A model generated the notes under the pieces. That model had not been told where the DNA came from and did not search any database. It saw nothing but the letters and a program-made list of their open reading frames with translations. DNA of 64,000 nucleotides from JACVRW01 sp963739095. Lineage in GTDB: Bacteria > Actinomycetota > Thermoleophilia > Solirubrobacterales > Thermoleophilaceae. The translations under genes and the position numbers were made by a program. Positions 52,844-60,962 of the stretch are shown in pieces. The stretch covers positions 127,775 through 191,774 of the forward strand of contig CAVTZF010000039.1 of assembly GCA_963739095.1 (NCBI GenBank). Reading direction: 5' to 3'. Within the stretch, counting starts at the first letter, position 1. Each line of letters opens with the position of its first letter.

Positions 52844-54371
52844 ATGCGCCGCGCACTCATCGCCGTCCTCGCCATCCTGCTGATCGCCGCCGCCCCGGCC
52901 GCGGCCGCTGCACCCTCACCGGGGGCGCCAGGCCTTGACGATCGCCTCTATCCGCTGCTCGGCAACGGCGGCTACGACACCCTTCACTACAACCTCGACC
53001 TGCGCTACGAGACGAGCGACCCGAGCCAGAGCATCGACGGGACGGTGACGATCTTCGCGCGCGCGACGCAATCGCTGTCGCGCTTCAACCTCGACTTCGC
53101 CGGCGAGAGCGTCGGCTCCGTCTCGGTCAACGGCCGGACCGCGAGCTGGACCCGCGACGACGGCGAGCTCGTGATCACGCCGAGCCGCCCACTGGCGAAG
53201 GGGCTTCCGTTCGTGGTCAAGGTCTCGCATTTCGTGGCCGTGCCGACCGAGCCCGGCGACGACCCGACGAGCACGGCGCTGTTCACGCACGCCGGACGGG
53301 ACCGCGACGGCGGGGCAGCCGGACCTCGCCCACTACGTCTACCCGTCGAACGACCACCCGAGCGACAAGGCCAGCTACACGTTCCGCCTCGACGTGCCGA
53401 GCGACATCGTCGCGGTCGCGAACGGCGTGCCGACCGGGCGGCGTGAGCACGGCGGGCGCACGACCTGGAGCTACCTCCAGCGCCAGCCGATGGCCACCGA
53501 GCTGGTTCAGCTCGCGGTCGGCGGCTACGACCTGCTCTGGGCGGGCCGGCATCGCGGAGTGCCGATCCGGAATGTGATCGCACCGTCGCTCAGGGAGGTC
53601 GGGGACCCGGCGGTCGCCCTCACTCCCCACCACCTCGACTGGATGACCGAGCGCGCCGGCCGCTACCCGTTCGACATCTACGGCTCGCTGATCGTCGACG
53701 CGGAGCTCGGCTTCGCGCTCGAGACCCAGACGATCTCGCTGTACGACAAGGTCTGGTTCACCGAGTACGGCCAGGGCACGTGGGACCCGACGATGCTGCA
53801 CGAGCTGTCCCACGAGTGGTTCGGCAACAGCGTGTCGCCGGAGGAGTGGAGCGACCTGTGGATGAACGAGGGCCACGCCAGCTGGTACGAGTTCCTTTAC
53901 GCCGAGGAGAAGGGCTTCCTCGCCGAGGACACCGAGAGCTATCCGGACGAGACCGGCTACGCGACGATGGACGAGCTGATGCGAGCGGTCTACGCCCACA
54001 GCGACCAGTGGCGCGCCGACGATGGGCCGGTCGCCTTGCCGTCAAGCCCCGACACGCTCTTCGCCTTCCAGCGCTACCACGGCGGGGCGCTCGTCCTGTT
54101 CGCGCTGCGCGAGAAGATCGGCACGCGCACGTTCGAGAAGCTCGAGCGTGAGTGGGTGCGGCGCTACCGCGACGAGTCGGTCGGTACGGAGGACTTCATC
54201 GCGTTCGCCTCGAAGGTCGCCCACCGCGACCTGAGCGGCTTCCTGCGCGATTGGCTGTTTGGGACGAAGACCCCGCCGATGCCGAACCACCCGGACTGGA
54301 CGGTCGACCCGGTCCAGCCGGCGGTGCAGGCGGCGCGGTTCGCCCCGGCCGCGCGGCGGCCTATTCCGTGA
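52844..54371 (+). pseudogene. Secreted M1-family aminopeptidase, frameshifted
   Basis: The N-terminal part (signal peptide 1 to about 24, then YDTLHYNLDLRYE and SRFNLDFAGESV) is in one frame to about 53294. The rest, including HELSHEWFGN with the zinc HExxH and the downstream NEGHASWYE ligand, is in the next frame. Removing one G from the run at about 53293-53294 restores a continuous family-like reading (HADGTATAGQPDLAHY) and a protein of about 508 residues. The lesion is a single +1 insertion: either a recent mutation or a base-calling error. Everything else in the gene looks intact. Confidence 0.85.
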
Positions 54372-54723
54372 TGACCGTGTCCTCGTGCGAGTACGCGGGG
54401 GCGCAACAACAGAGAAGCTTGAGCGGCGCGTCCTCGGACGCCCACAGCTTGTGCCTGACGCCGGGGGCGATCACGACGGTGTCGCCCGGCGCGACGTCGC
54501 GCTCGACTCCGGCGAGCCGCAGCCGGCCGCGGCCCTCGGTGAAGAAGTAGATCTCCTCCGTCACGCGGTGGAAGTGCTCCTCGGTCGAGCCGCCGGCGGG
54601 GACGGTCGCCTCGGCGAGGCTCTGGTTGACGGCGCTGCCGATCGCAGGGCCGGCCACCTCGCGGATCTCAGAGCCGTCGAGCGTGATGAAGGGCTCGACC
54701 TCGTGAAGGTTCTCTACGCGCAC
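54361..54723 (-). CDS. Cupin-domain protein
   Basis: 120 residues with the metal motif EEHFHRVTEEIYFFTEGRG (about 47-65) and the second block PGDTVVIAPGVRHKLWA. It resembles mannose-6-phosphate-isomerase-like cupins. Two or three Cys in a row near the end (LLCCCAP) are unusual. The GTG at 54723 lies inside the end of the GNAT gene (10-nt overlap); TAGCCT is 7 nt upstream, so an additional leaderless promoter is possible. It converges on the M1 gene with an 11-nt overlap. Confidence 0.87.
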   Translation of the reverse strand: MRVENLHEVEPFITLDGSEIREVAGPAIGSAVNQSLAEATVPAGGSTEEHFHRVTEEIYFFTEGRGRLRLAGVERDVAPGDTVVIAPGVRHKLWASEDAPLKLLCCCAPAYSHEDTVITE

Positions 54724-55229
54724 CCGCCGCAGGCTAGGGGAGCGCGCGCCGGTAGCGCAGCCTCGGGGATGTGCGCCCAGGTCTCCTCGGTGCGCTCGGC
54801 GCCGTCGCGCGTGAAGCCCTCGGATTCGTAGAACGCGTTGGCGCGGTCGTTCGCGGCGAACGACCAGACCGTGGCCTCCGATTTGCCGCGCTCGCTCAGA
54901 TCCTCGAGTGCAGCCGCCATCAGCGCGTGACCGACGCCCCCGCGCCAGCGGCCCGCGGCCACGAACAGCGTCTGGATCTCGCCGACGCTCTCGACCGCAT
55001 CGGGATCGCGGCTCACACCGCAGCCCACGAGGCCGGCGAGCCCGGCGTCGTCCTCGGCAACGAACGCGCTCAGGTCGGGATTCAGCAGGCGCTCGCGCAC
55101 AACCTCGGGCCGCCCCTCCGGGAACTCGAACCCGGCCGGCAGCAGCGGCGTGAACGCCTCACGCGCCGAGCGCTGCCAGAGGCTCCCCCAGGCCTCGGTG
55201 TCCCGCGCAGTCGCGCGCCGGACGATCAG
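54714..55229 (-). CDS. GNAT-family N-acetyltransferase with probable CTG start
   Basis: From a CTG at 55229 the frame yields 171 residues starting LIVRRATARDTEAWG, the typical first strand and helix of GNAT proteins. The acetyl-CoA motif appears as VAAGRWRGGVGHALMAAA (R/Q-x-x-G-x-G/A) and the C-terminal block as FYESEGF. Starting at the first GTG (55100) would delete motifs C and D. The CTG overlaps the cysO stop as CTGA, mirroring the GTGA/ATGA junctions seen elsewhere. The substrate is unknown. Confidence 0.8.
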   Translation of the reverse strand: MIVRRATARDTEAWGSLWQRSAREAFTPLLPAGFEFPEGRPEVVRERLLNPDLSAFVAEDDAGLAGLVGCGVSRDPDAVESVGEIQTLFVAAGRWRGGVGHALMAAALEDLSERGKSEATVWSFAANDRANAFYESEGFTRDGAERTEETWAHIPEAALPARAPLACGGCA

Positions 55230-55504
55230 GCCGAGCCGCCGGCCATCGCCGGCAGGATCACGATCGTGTCGCTCTCGGAGACGCTCGTGCCGAGGCCGTC
55301 GAGAACGCGCACGTCCTCGTCGTTGAGGTAGACGTTGACGTAGCGATTCAGCTCGCCGTCCTCCGAGAACAGCTGCGACTCGGTGGCCGGATGCTCGGTC
55401 GCCAGCGCGCGCAGGACCTCGCCGACGTCCGAGCCGGAGGCCTCGACCTCCTTGGCGCCGCCAACCGAGCCGCGCAGGACCGGGGGGATCTTGATCGTGC
55501 TCAT
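55226..55504 (-). CDS. cysO: CysO-like ubiquitin-fold sulfur carrier (MoaD/ThiS family)
   Basis: 92 residues of the beta-grasp sulfur-carrier family: IKIPPVLRGSVGG at the start, VNVYLNDEDVRVLDGL, then DTIVILPAMAGG. In Mycobacterium CysO ends in Gly-Gly, which is thiocarboxylated by MoeZ and donates sulfur to CysM. Here two residues, Ser-Ala, follow the Gly-Gly (89-90), so the carrier would need trimming first. The ATG at 55504 lies 13 nt after the ThiF-like gene. Its placement next to the activating enzyme and near cysM and a JAMM gene supports the CysO name. Confidence 0.85.
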   Translation of the reverse strand: MSTIKIPPVLRGSVGGAKEVEASGSDVGEVLRALATEHPATESQLFSEDGELNRYVNVYLNDEDVRVLDGLGTSVSESDTIVILPAMAGGSA

Positions 55505-55517
55505 CGGGTCCGGCAGC

Positions 55518-56702
55518 CTAGCCAGCGCCGGCGCAAAAGGCTTCGTAGTCCGGGAAGACGCCCATCTCCTCGTCGGAGATCTCGCCCGGCTCGCGCGAGC
55601 AGATCGGGCAGTCGGGGTCGCGGCGGACCTTGAGCTCGGTGAAGGTGGTGCCGAGCGCGTCGTAGAGCAGCAGCCGGCCGGCCATCGTCTCGCCGGCGCC
55701 CGTGATCAGCTTGATCACCTCGACCGACTGAAGCAGGCCCATCACACCCGGCAGCACGCCGAGCACACCGGCCGCGCCGCACGACGGCGCCAGCTCCGCG
55801 GGCGGCGGCGTCGGGTAGAGGCAGCGATAGCAGGGGCCCTCGTAGGGGTGGAAGACCGAGAGCTGGCCCTCGAAGCCGAGGATCGACGCAGACACGACCG
55901 GGATCTGCTTGCGCACGCTCGCGTCGTTCAGCAGATAGCGCGTGGGGAAGTTGTCGAGCCCGTCGACGACCACGTCGTAGCCATCGATGATCTCCATGAT
56001 GTTGTCGGGGCCGAGCCGGACCGGGTACTTGTCGACCTTCACGTCCGGGTTGATGTCGTGGATCGAGATCTCGGCCGAGTCGACCTTCGGGACGCCGATG
56101 CGGTCGTTCGCGTGGGCGACCTGGCGCTGCAGGTTCGAGAGATCGACGACGTCGTTGTCGACGATGCCGATCGTGCCCACGCCGGCCGCGGCGAGGTAGA
56201 GCGCGGCGGGCGAGCCGAGCCCGCCGGCGCCGAGCAGCAGCACCTTGGCGTCGAGCAGCTTCAGCTGACCCTCGAGCCCGATTTCCGGGACGAGCATGTG
56301 GCGCGAGTAGCGCTCGCGCTGCTCCGGGGTGAGCACGCGCGGGACCTCGACCTCGTAGCCGCGGTCCTTCCAGAGCGTGATGCCGCCGCGCATCGACGCG
56401 ACGTCGTCGTAGCCGAGCAGCTCCTGCATCGTCTGAGCCGCGAAGGCCGAGCGGTTGCCGGAGGCGCAGTACAGGATCACGCGCTGGTCGCGAGCGCCGA
56501 CGACGCCCTCGATGCGCGACTCGAGGTGGGCGCGCGGCACGTGCACGGCGCCCGGCAGGTGCGCCTGCTCGAACTCATGCTGCTCGCGCACGTCGACGAT
56601 CACGGCACCGTTGCCGTTCTGCGTCAGCTCGTGGACCTCCTTCGGGTCCACCTCCTCGATCTGCTCCTTGACCTTGCGAAGCAGCTCAGCGCCACTTGCC
56701 AT
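55518..56702 (-). CDS. Rhodanese-ThiF/MoeB fusion, sulfur-carrier activating enzyme (MoeZ-like, reversed order)
   Basis: 394 residues. N-terminal rhodanese domain (about 20-118) with active Cys79 in YCASGNRS, then an E1-like ThiF/MoeB domain (about 130-390) with the ATP loop LLGAGGLGSPAAL (about 156-168), DNDVVDLSNLQRQ, and zinc pairs CYRC and CPIC. It should adenylate the carrier's C-terminal Gly and transfer sulfur from the rhodanese persulfide. In MoeZ and Uba4 the rhodanese domain is C-terminal; here it precedes ThiF. The ATG at 56702 has a 35-nt leader from the promoter at 56745-56773. Confidence 0.92.
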   Translation of the reverse strand: MASGAELLRKVKEQIEEVDPKEVHELTQNGNGAVIVDVREQHEFEQAHLPGAVHVPRAHLESRIEGVVGARDQRVILYCASGNRSAFAAQTMQELLGYDDVASMRGGITLWKDRGYEVEVPRVLTPEQRERYSRHMLVPEIGLEGQLKLLDAKVLLLGAGGLGSPAALYLAAAGVGTIGIVDNDVVDLSNLQRQVAHANDRIGVPKVDSAEISIHDINPDVKVDKYPVRLGPDNIMEIIDGYDVVVDGLDNFPTRYLLNDASVRKQIPVVSASILGFEGQLSVFHPYEGPCYRCLYPTPPPAELAPSCGAAGVLGVLPGVMGLLQSVEVIKLITGAGETMAGRLLLYDALGTTFTELKVRRDPDCPICSREPGEISDEEMGVFPDYEAFCAGAG

Positions 56703-56744
56703 CCCTATACCCCTGAATCTCGGTCAGCTTTCAATACTTCAGAA

Positions 56745-56773
56745 AGTGTAGCGGCCTTCGAGCGGCCTGTCAG
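56745..56773 (-). promoter_or_regulatory. Sigma70-type promoter for the ThiF-cysO operon
   Basis: On the minus strand CTGACA (56773-56768), a 17-bp spacer and TACACT (56750-56745). Transcription would start near 56738. The -10 region lies inside the 15-nt motif also found before cysM. Confidence 0.6.
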
Positions 56774-56787
56774 GCCCCCTGAAAGGT

Positions 56788-56815
56788 ACCGGGGCGCCCT
56801 TTCGGACGCCCCGGT
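56788..56815. other. Perfect 9-bp hairpin in the ThiF/histidine-kinase intergenic region
   Basis: ACCGGGGCG and CGCCCCGGT flank a 10-nt loop. It lies upstream of the minus-strand ThiF promoter and 140 nt before the histidine kinase start. No T-run follows, so a regulatory or structural role is as likely as termination. Confidence 0.4.
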
Positions 56816-56910
56816 GGAAGACCCAGACCTAGATTGTGCGGAAGCCCCGGGCAGTGGTCCTGCCGTTTGAAGCCTCACCAGGATTTTCGTCCTGGGGCGC
56901 TTCTGCCGAT

Positions 56911-56928
56911 ATGGGGTGCAGACCCCAT
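56911..56928. promoter_or_regulatory. Palindrome ahead of the histidine kinase
   Basis: ATGGGGTGCAGACCCCAT, a perfect inverted repeat of 7 bp with a 4-nt centre, about 28 nt before the kinase ATG. It is a candidate operator, possibly for the partner LuxR/NarL-type regulator. Confidence 0.4.
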
Positions 56929-56955
56929 TTGTCCCGGATGGCGGTCTGACGATCC

Positions 56956-57954
56956 ATGAAACCGAACGTGACTCGGCGCGACGACTCCCTCATCGGCCAG
57001 GTAGTGGCGGCGAACGTCGTGCTTGTGGCGCTCACGCTGTTCGCGGCGAGCCTCGCCGCCGGCCTCAACCTGACCGTCGAGAACCAGCGCTGGTCGTTCG
57101 GGATCCTCGCTCTGTCGATCGTCCTGACCCTGTGCGTGAACCTCTGGATGCTGCAGCGCCGCTTCCGGCCACTGGAGCGTTTGATCGACCGCGTCGAGCG
57201 GATCGACCCGGCGGTTCCGGTCGTGCATCCCCTCGAGGAGCCCGAGCCGGTCGCCGAGATCGACCGCCTCTCAACCTCCTTCCGGCGCCTGCTCGACCGC
57301 ATCGAGGAGGAGCGCAGGCGTTCCGGCACGCTCGTCATGCGCGCGCAGGAGGAGGAGCGGCGCCGGCTTGCGCGCGACCTGCACGACGAGGTCAACCAGG
57401 CCCTGACGGCGATCCTGCTGCGGCTCGAGGCGCTCGGGCAGGACACGGCGCCCGAGCGGGCCGGTGATGTCGCCGAGCTGAAGCGACTCGTCAACCAGGC
57501 CATGGAGGAGCTGCTGAACCTGGCCCGCCACCTGCGCCCGTCCGCGCTCGACGACCACGGGCTGATGCCGGCCCTCGAGACTCAGCTGAAGCGCTTCTCC
57601 TCACGGACGGGCGTCGAGGTGCGGCTCAACCGCGAGGGCGATCCCGACGAGCTGCCCGAGGACGTGCAGACGGCGCTCTACCGCGTGACGCAGGAGGCGC
57701 TCGCGAACGTCGCCCGCCACGCCGGCGCGACCGTGGTCGAGGTCGACGTCGAGGTGGCCGAGCGGATCGAACTGCGCGTGCGCGACGACGGCGCGGGCTT
57801 CCACCCGGGCGAGCTCGCGCGCGACGCCGGCGGCAGCGGCCTTGGCCTCGGCGGGATGGCCGAGCGGGCCCGGCTCGCCGGCGGCGAGCTCGACGTGCGC
57901 TCCGCCCCGGGCGGCGGCACGACGGTCACGATGCGGATCGGGCGGCGCGTTTGA
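56956..57954 (+). CDS. NarL-type sensor histidine kinase
   Basis: 332 residues. Two membrane helices (about 14-36 and 47-65), a HAMP-like linker (about 67-120), the HisKA_3 dimerisation box LARDLHDEVNQALTAILLRLE (His near residue 143), and a HATPase domain with DDGAGF and GSGLGLGGM. The sensed signal is unknown; the loop between the helices is only about 10 residues, so it may sense membrane state or intracellular cues. The ATG at 56956 is the first. It is coupled to the regulator gene by TTGA. Confidence 0.95.
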   Translation: MKPNVTRRDDSLIGQVVAANVVLVALTLFAASLAAGLNLTVENQRWSFGILALSIVLTLCVNLWMLQRRFRPLERLIDRVERIDPAVPVVHPLEEPEPVAEIDRLSTSFRRLLDRIEEERRRSGTLVMRAQEEERRRLARDLHDEVNQALTAILLRLEALGQDTAPERAGDVAELKRLVNQAMEELLNLARHLRPSALDDHGLMPALETQLKRFSSRTGVEVRLNREGDPDELPEDVQTALYRVTQEALANVARHAGATVVEVDVEVAERIELRVRDDGAGFHPGELARDAGGSGLGLGGMAERARLAGGELDVRSAPGGGTTVTMRIGRRV

Positions 57955-58586
57955 TCCGCGTCCTGATCGCCGACGACCACGGCATCGTCCGCTCCGGCCT
58001 GCGGATGTTGATCGAGCGCCAGAACGACATGCAGGTGGTCGCCGAGGCGGACGACGGCGTGGCGGCCCTCGAGTCGACGCAGGCGGAACGGCCCGACGTC
58101 GCGGTCCTGGATGTCTCGATGCCGCGCATGACCGGGCTGCAGGCCGCGCGCGAGATCCGCTCGCACGTGCCCGACACGCGCGTGCTCCTGCTGTCGATGC
58201 ACGACGACGAGCGCTACTTCCTGGAGGGCTTGGAGGCCGGCGCGGCCGGCTATGTGCTGAAGCGAGCCGCCGACACCGACCTGATCGGCGCGGTCCGGAC
58301 CGTCGCCGGCGGCCGAACGTTCCTGTCGGACGAGGCCCAGCGCACGCTCATGGACGAGTGGCTCGAGGGCGGCCGCGTCGAGCCCGACGACCCCTTGACT
58401 CCCCGCGAGCTCGAGGTGGTCAAGCTGATCGCCGAGGCGTTCACGAACCGCCAGATCGCCGAGACGCTGAAGCTCTCCGAGAAGACAATCGAATCCCACC
58501 GGGCCAACGTGTTCGCGAAGCTCGGAATGCGCGACCGCGTGGAGATCGTCCGCTACGCGATCAGGCGGGGGTTGGTCGAGCCCTGA
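57951..58586 (+). CDS. NarL/FixJ-family response regulator
   Basis: 211 residues. The receiver domain (1-120) has the acidic pair ADDHG, the phosphoacceptor Asp in VAVLDVSMP (near residue 54) and Lys in YVLKRA. The C-terminal LuxR-type helix-turn-helix (about 145-205) reads LTPRELEVVKLIAEAFTNRQ and KTIESHRANVFAKLG. The TTG start at 57951 overlaps the kinase stop. The two form a standard two-component pair. Confidence 0.95.
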   Translation: MIRVLIADDHGIVRSGLRMLIERQNDMQVVAEADDGVAALESTQAERPDVAVLDVSMPRMTGLQAAREIRSHVPDTRVLLLSMHDDERYFLEGLEAGAAGYVLKRAADTDLIGAVRTVAGGRTFLSDEAQRTLMDEWLEGGRVEPDDPLTPRELEVVKLIAEAFTNRQIAETLKLSEKTIESHRANVFAKLGMRDRVEIVRYAIRRGLVEP

Positions 58587-59449
58587 AGTAGCTTCGTGGA
58601 GCTCGGTGAGCATGTCGTCGGGCTCTTCGAAGACGTCGCGCCAGGTGTAGCGGCGGAACTGGTCGCCGCGGCGGCGGGCCTCGCGGTCGCGGCGGCGGTC
58701 CTGCTCCCAGGCATGACGCGTCTTGTGGAACCGGTAGCGAGTCGAGCTCGACGGTCAGCTTGTGCTCGGGCCAGCGACAGTCCACATAGTGGGCGCCCGC
58801 CGGCCTGTTCGTGATCGCGGGCGGCAGGACTCCCCTCGCGCAGACGGGCGCGGAAGCCACGCTCGAGCCGGCTCAACAGGATCGGCGCGTCACCCTCCGA
58901 GGATCGCCCGTGAGACGCTGCGGCGCGCTTCTCCACCTCCGGTGATCTCCGTAGCGGACGTGTGGCTTCGTGGGCCGCCCGCGCGAGCTCGTCGAACGAC
59001 AGCAATGAGGGACAGAGCCGCACGAGCGTCGCCGGCACCGTCGTCACCGGGACGCCGCGCCAGACGTCCGTCCCCTTCCCCAGCTTCCGTACGCGCCGGA
59101 CCGTGCACGCCCTTGATGCGCCGCTCCTTCGGCGCGATCACCTCCGGCGGCGGCGCCGGCCCCGCGTCAGCCCCCACAGACCACGCCGCCGCCAGGCCAC
59201 TCAGCAACGCCCCCTCCCCAGCCGCCTTCACCGCCGCCATGTAGCGCGCCTCCACAGACGGCGCCCGGTGGCCCACGCGGTAGACACCCGAAAGACAGCA
59301 ATGAGGGACCCGCCGCGCCCGATGCGCGATCTCGACCCGGCGCTCCGACGACCCGCGACCAACAGCTCGGCGCGGGCCACAACCCCATGCGCCCGACTCG
59401 CCAACCGGCCACGACTTCCGCTCAACAGTCCTGACTCTGCGCCGCCCAT
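58587..59449 (-). pseudogene. AbiEi/DUF559-type protein, multiply frameshifted
   Basis: Pieces of one protein family occur in order in different frames of the minus strand. From about 59449: a winged-helix-like HGVVARAELLVAG stretch. From about 59260: ARYMAAVKAAGEGALLSG and PPEVIAPKERRIKGVHGP. From about 59047: VPATLVRL and LSFDELARAAHEA. From about 58875: RLERGFRARLRE, then ITNRPAGAHYVDCRWPEHKL, which recalls the Vsr/MutH-like DUF559 nuclease core. The end is near 58590. At least four frame changes make it non-functional. It fills the whole 900-bp gap between the response regulator and the SCO1-like gene. Confidence 0.75.
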
Positions 59450-59505
59450 ATGGCGGGTAAAGTCAGGACGAGACGAAAATCACCCCCTCTACGCTCCCGC
59501 GGAGA

Positions 59506-60117
59506 GTGAACCCGCGGGTGCTCATCACCCTGTTCCTGGTAGCCGTCTTTGCCCTCGGAGCGATCGCCCTCGCCGCGACCCGGCGAGACGCAGACGGCGA
59601 TCCCGCCACGGCCAAGAGCGGCTTCGAGGGCGCCCGCATGCCCGAGAACGTCCGCGCCCCGGACTTCCGCCTCCAGAACCAGGACGGGGACACCGTCACG
59701 ATGCGCTCCCTGCGCGGCAGGCCGGCGATCGTCACGTTCCTCTACACCACCTGCGAGGACACCTGCCCGATCCAGGCGCAGACGATCCGGGGCAGCCTCG
59801 ACCAGCTCGGCCACGACCTCCCCGCCCTTGCGGTCGCGGTGGACCCGCCGCGCGACACGGCCGACCGCGCCAAGGCGTTCCTCTCCAAGCAGCACGCGCT
59901 CGGGCGCATCGACTTCGTGCTCGGCACGCGCAACCAGCTGCAACCGCTCTGGGACGGCTTCTTCATCCGCCCGCAGTCGGTGACCGAGGAGCACCAGCCA
60001 CGCATCACGCTGGTGGACGCGAACGGCTACCAGCGCGTCGGCTTCCCGGCCTCCGAGGCGACCCCCGAGCGGCTCGCCCACGACCTGCGCCTGCTCGAAG
60101 CCGAGGCGGAGCGATGA
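59506..60117 (+). CDS. SCO1/SenC family copper chaperone-like protein
   Basis: 203 residues: an N-terminal membrane anchor (about 6-24) and a thioredoxin-fold domain with the copper/redox motif CEDTCP (Cys83, Cys87) and the downstream ligand His near 165 in TEEHQPRITL. It assists copper delivery to cytochrome c oxidase or acts as a thiol reductase. The GTG at 59506 has GCGGAGA directly upstream. It overlaps the MOSC gene (ATGA). Confidence 0.93.
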   Translation: MNPRVLITLFLVAVFALGAIALAATRRDADGDPATAKSGFEGARMPENVRAPDFRLQNQDGDTVTMRSLRGRPAIVTFLYTTCEDTCPIQAQTIRGSLDQLGHDLPALAVAVDPPRDTADRAKAFLSKQHALGRIDFVLGTRNQLQPLWDGFFIRPQSVTEEHQPRITLVDANGYQRVGFPASEATPERLAHDLRLLEAEAER

Positions 60118-60914
60118 GCCTCGTCCGCGAGGTGGCCGCGTGCCTCGGCCATCTCCTCCGCGTCGATCCCCAAGAGGTGCCGGTCCCGAGCGGTCCCGAC
60201 CCGTGGAGCCTGTGGCGCGGCTGGCTCGGCGAGCGCGGCCTCGGCCTGGTGCCGATCAGGGAGCCGCGCGAGTTCTCCTGGCCCGGCCCGTGGCTGGCCA
60301 TCCTGGACGACGGCGAAGGGGAACGGGCGGCGGTCGCCTTCGGCCCGCCCCCGGACCTCGTCTGGTGGCCGGCTCCGGACCCGCCGCCATTCAGCGCCGT
60401 CGTTTCCGGGTACGTGATCGCCGCCGCCGACGTGGCGGACTGGATGCCGAGGCCGAGGGACGTCACGCGACTGGTAGGCACGGTCGAGCTCATCGTGATC
60501 GCAGCGCACAAGGAGGGGCCGGTCGAGATGGTCTCGAAGGCCGAGGCAATCGCGGGTCGAGGGCTCGCGGGCGACCGCTATGCCGATGGCCAGGGCACGT
60601 TCTCCAACCCTCACGGCCTCGGTCACGAGCTCACGCTGATCGAGGCCGAGGAGGCCGAGCGCATCGCCCTGGCACCCGAGGACGCTCGCCGCAACCTCGT
60701 GACCCGCGGCATCGACCTGAACGCGCTCGTGGGCAAGACCTTCAAAGTCGGCGACGTAGAGTGCGCCGGCCGCCGGCTCTGCGAGCCCTGCGCGCACCTG
60801 CAGCGCCTGACGGAGCCGGGCATCCTGCGAAAGCTCGCGCACAAGGGTGGCCTGCGCGCGGACATCCTCGAGGGCGGCCGCATCGCCGTCGGCGACGAGA
60901 TCAGGGAAAGCTGA
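60114..60914 (+). CDS. MOSC-domain protein with uncharacterised N-terminal domain
   Basis: 266 residues. The C-terminal part (about 122-265) is a MOSC domain: GRGLAGDRYADGQGTF, RRNLVTRGIDLNALVGK and the sulfur-carrying Cys in RRLCEPCAHLQ. MOSC proteins handle sulfur or nitrogen heteroatoms with the molybdenum cofactor. The first 115 residues are rich in Trp and Pro (WSLWRGWLGERG, VWWPAPDPPP) and match no domain I know. The ATG at 60114 overlaps the SCO1-like stop. Confidence 0.85.
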   Translation: MSLVREVAACLGHLLRVDPQEVPVPSGPDPWSLWRGWLGERGLGLVPIREPREFSWPGPWLAILDDGEGERAAVAFGPPPDLVWWPAPDPPPFSAVVSGYVIAAADVADWMPRPRDVTRLVGTVELIVIAAHKEGPVEMVSKAEAIAGRGLAGDRYADGQGTFSNPHGLGHELTLIEAEEAERIALAPEDARRNLVTRGIDLNALVGKTFKVGDVECAGRRLCEPCAHLQRLTEPGILRKLAHKGGLRADILEGGRIAVGDEIRES

Positions 60915-60935
60915 GCGCCGCCGCCGATTTCTCCG

Positions 60936-60951
60936 ACTCGCCGAGTAGGAT
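60936..60951 (+). promoter_or_regulatory. Palindrome and -10-like element ahead of the Rrf2-suf operon
   Basis: ACTCG-C-CGAGT (60936-60946), a perfect inverted repeat, abuts TAGGAT (60946-60951), a plausible -10. An operator overlapping the promoter would suit autoregulation by the Rrf2 protein encoded 12 nt downstream. Confidence 0.45.
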
Positions 60952-60962
60952 TTACCGAACCG

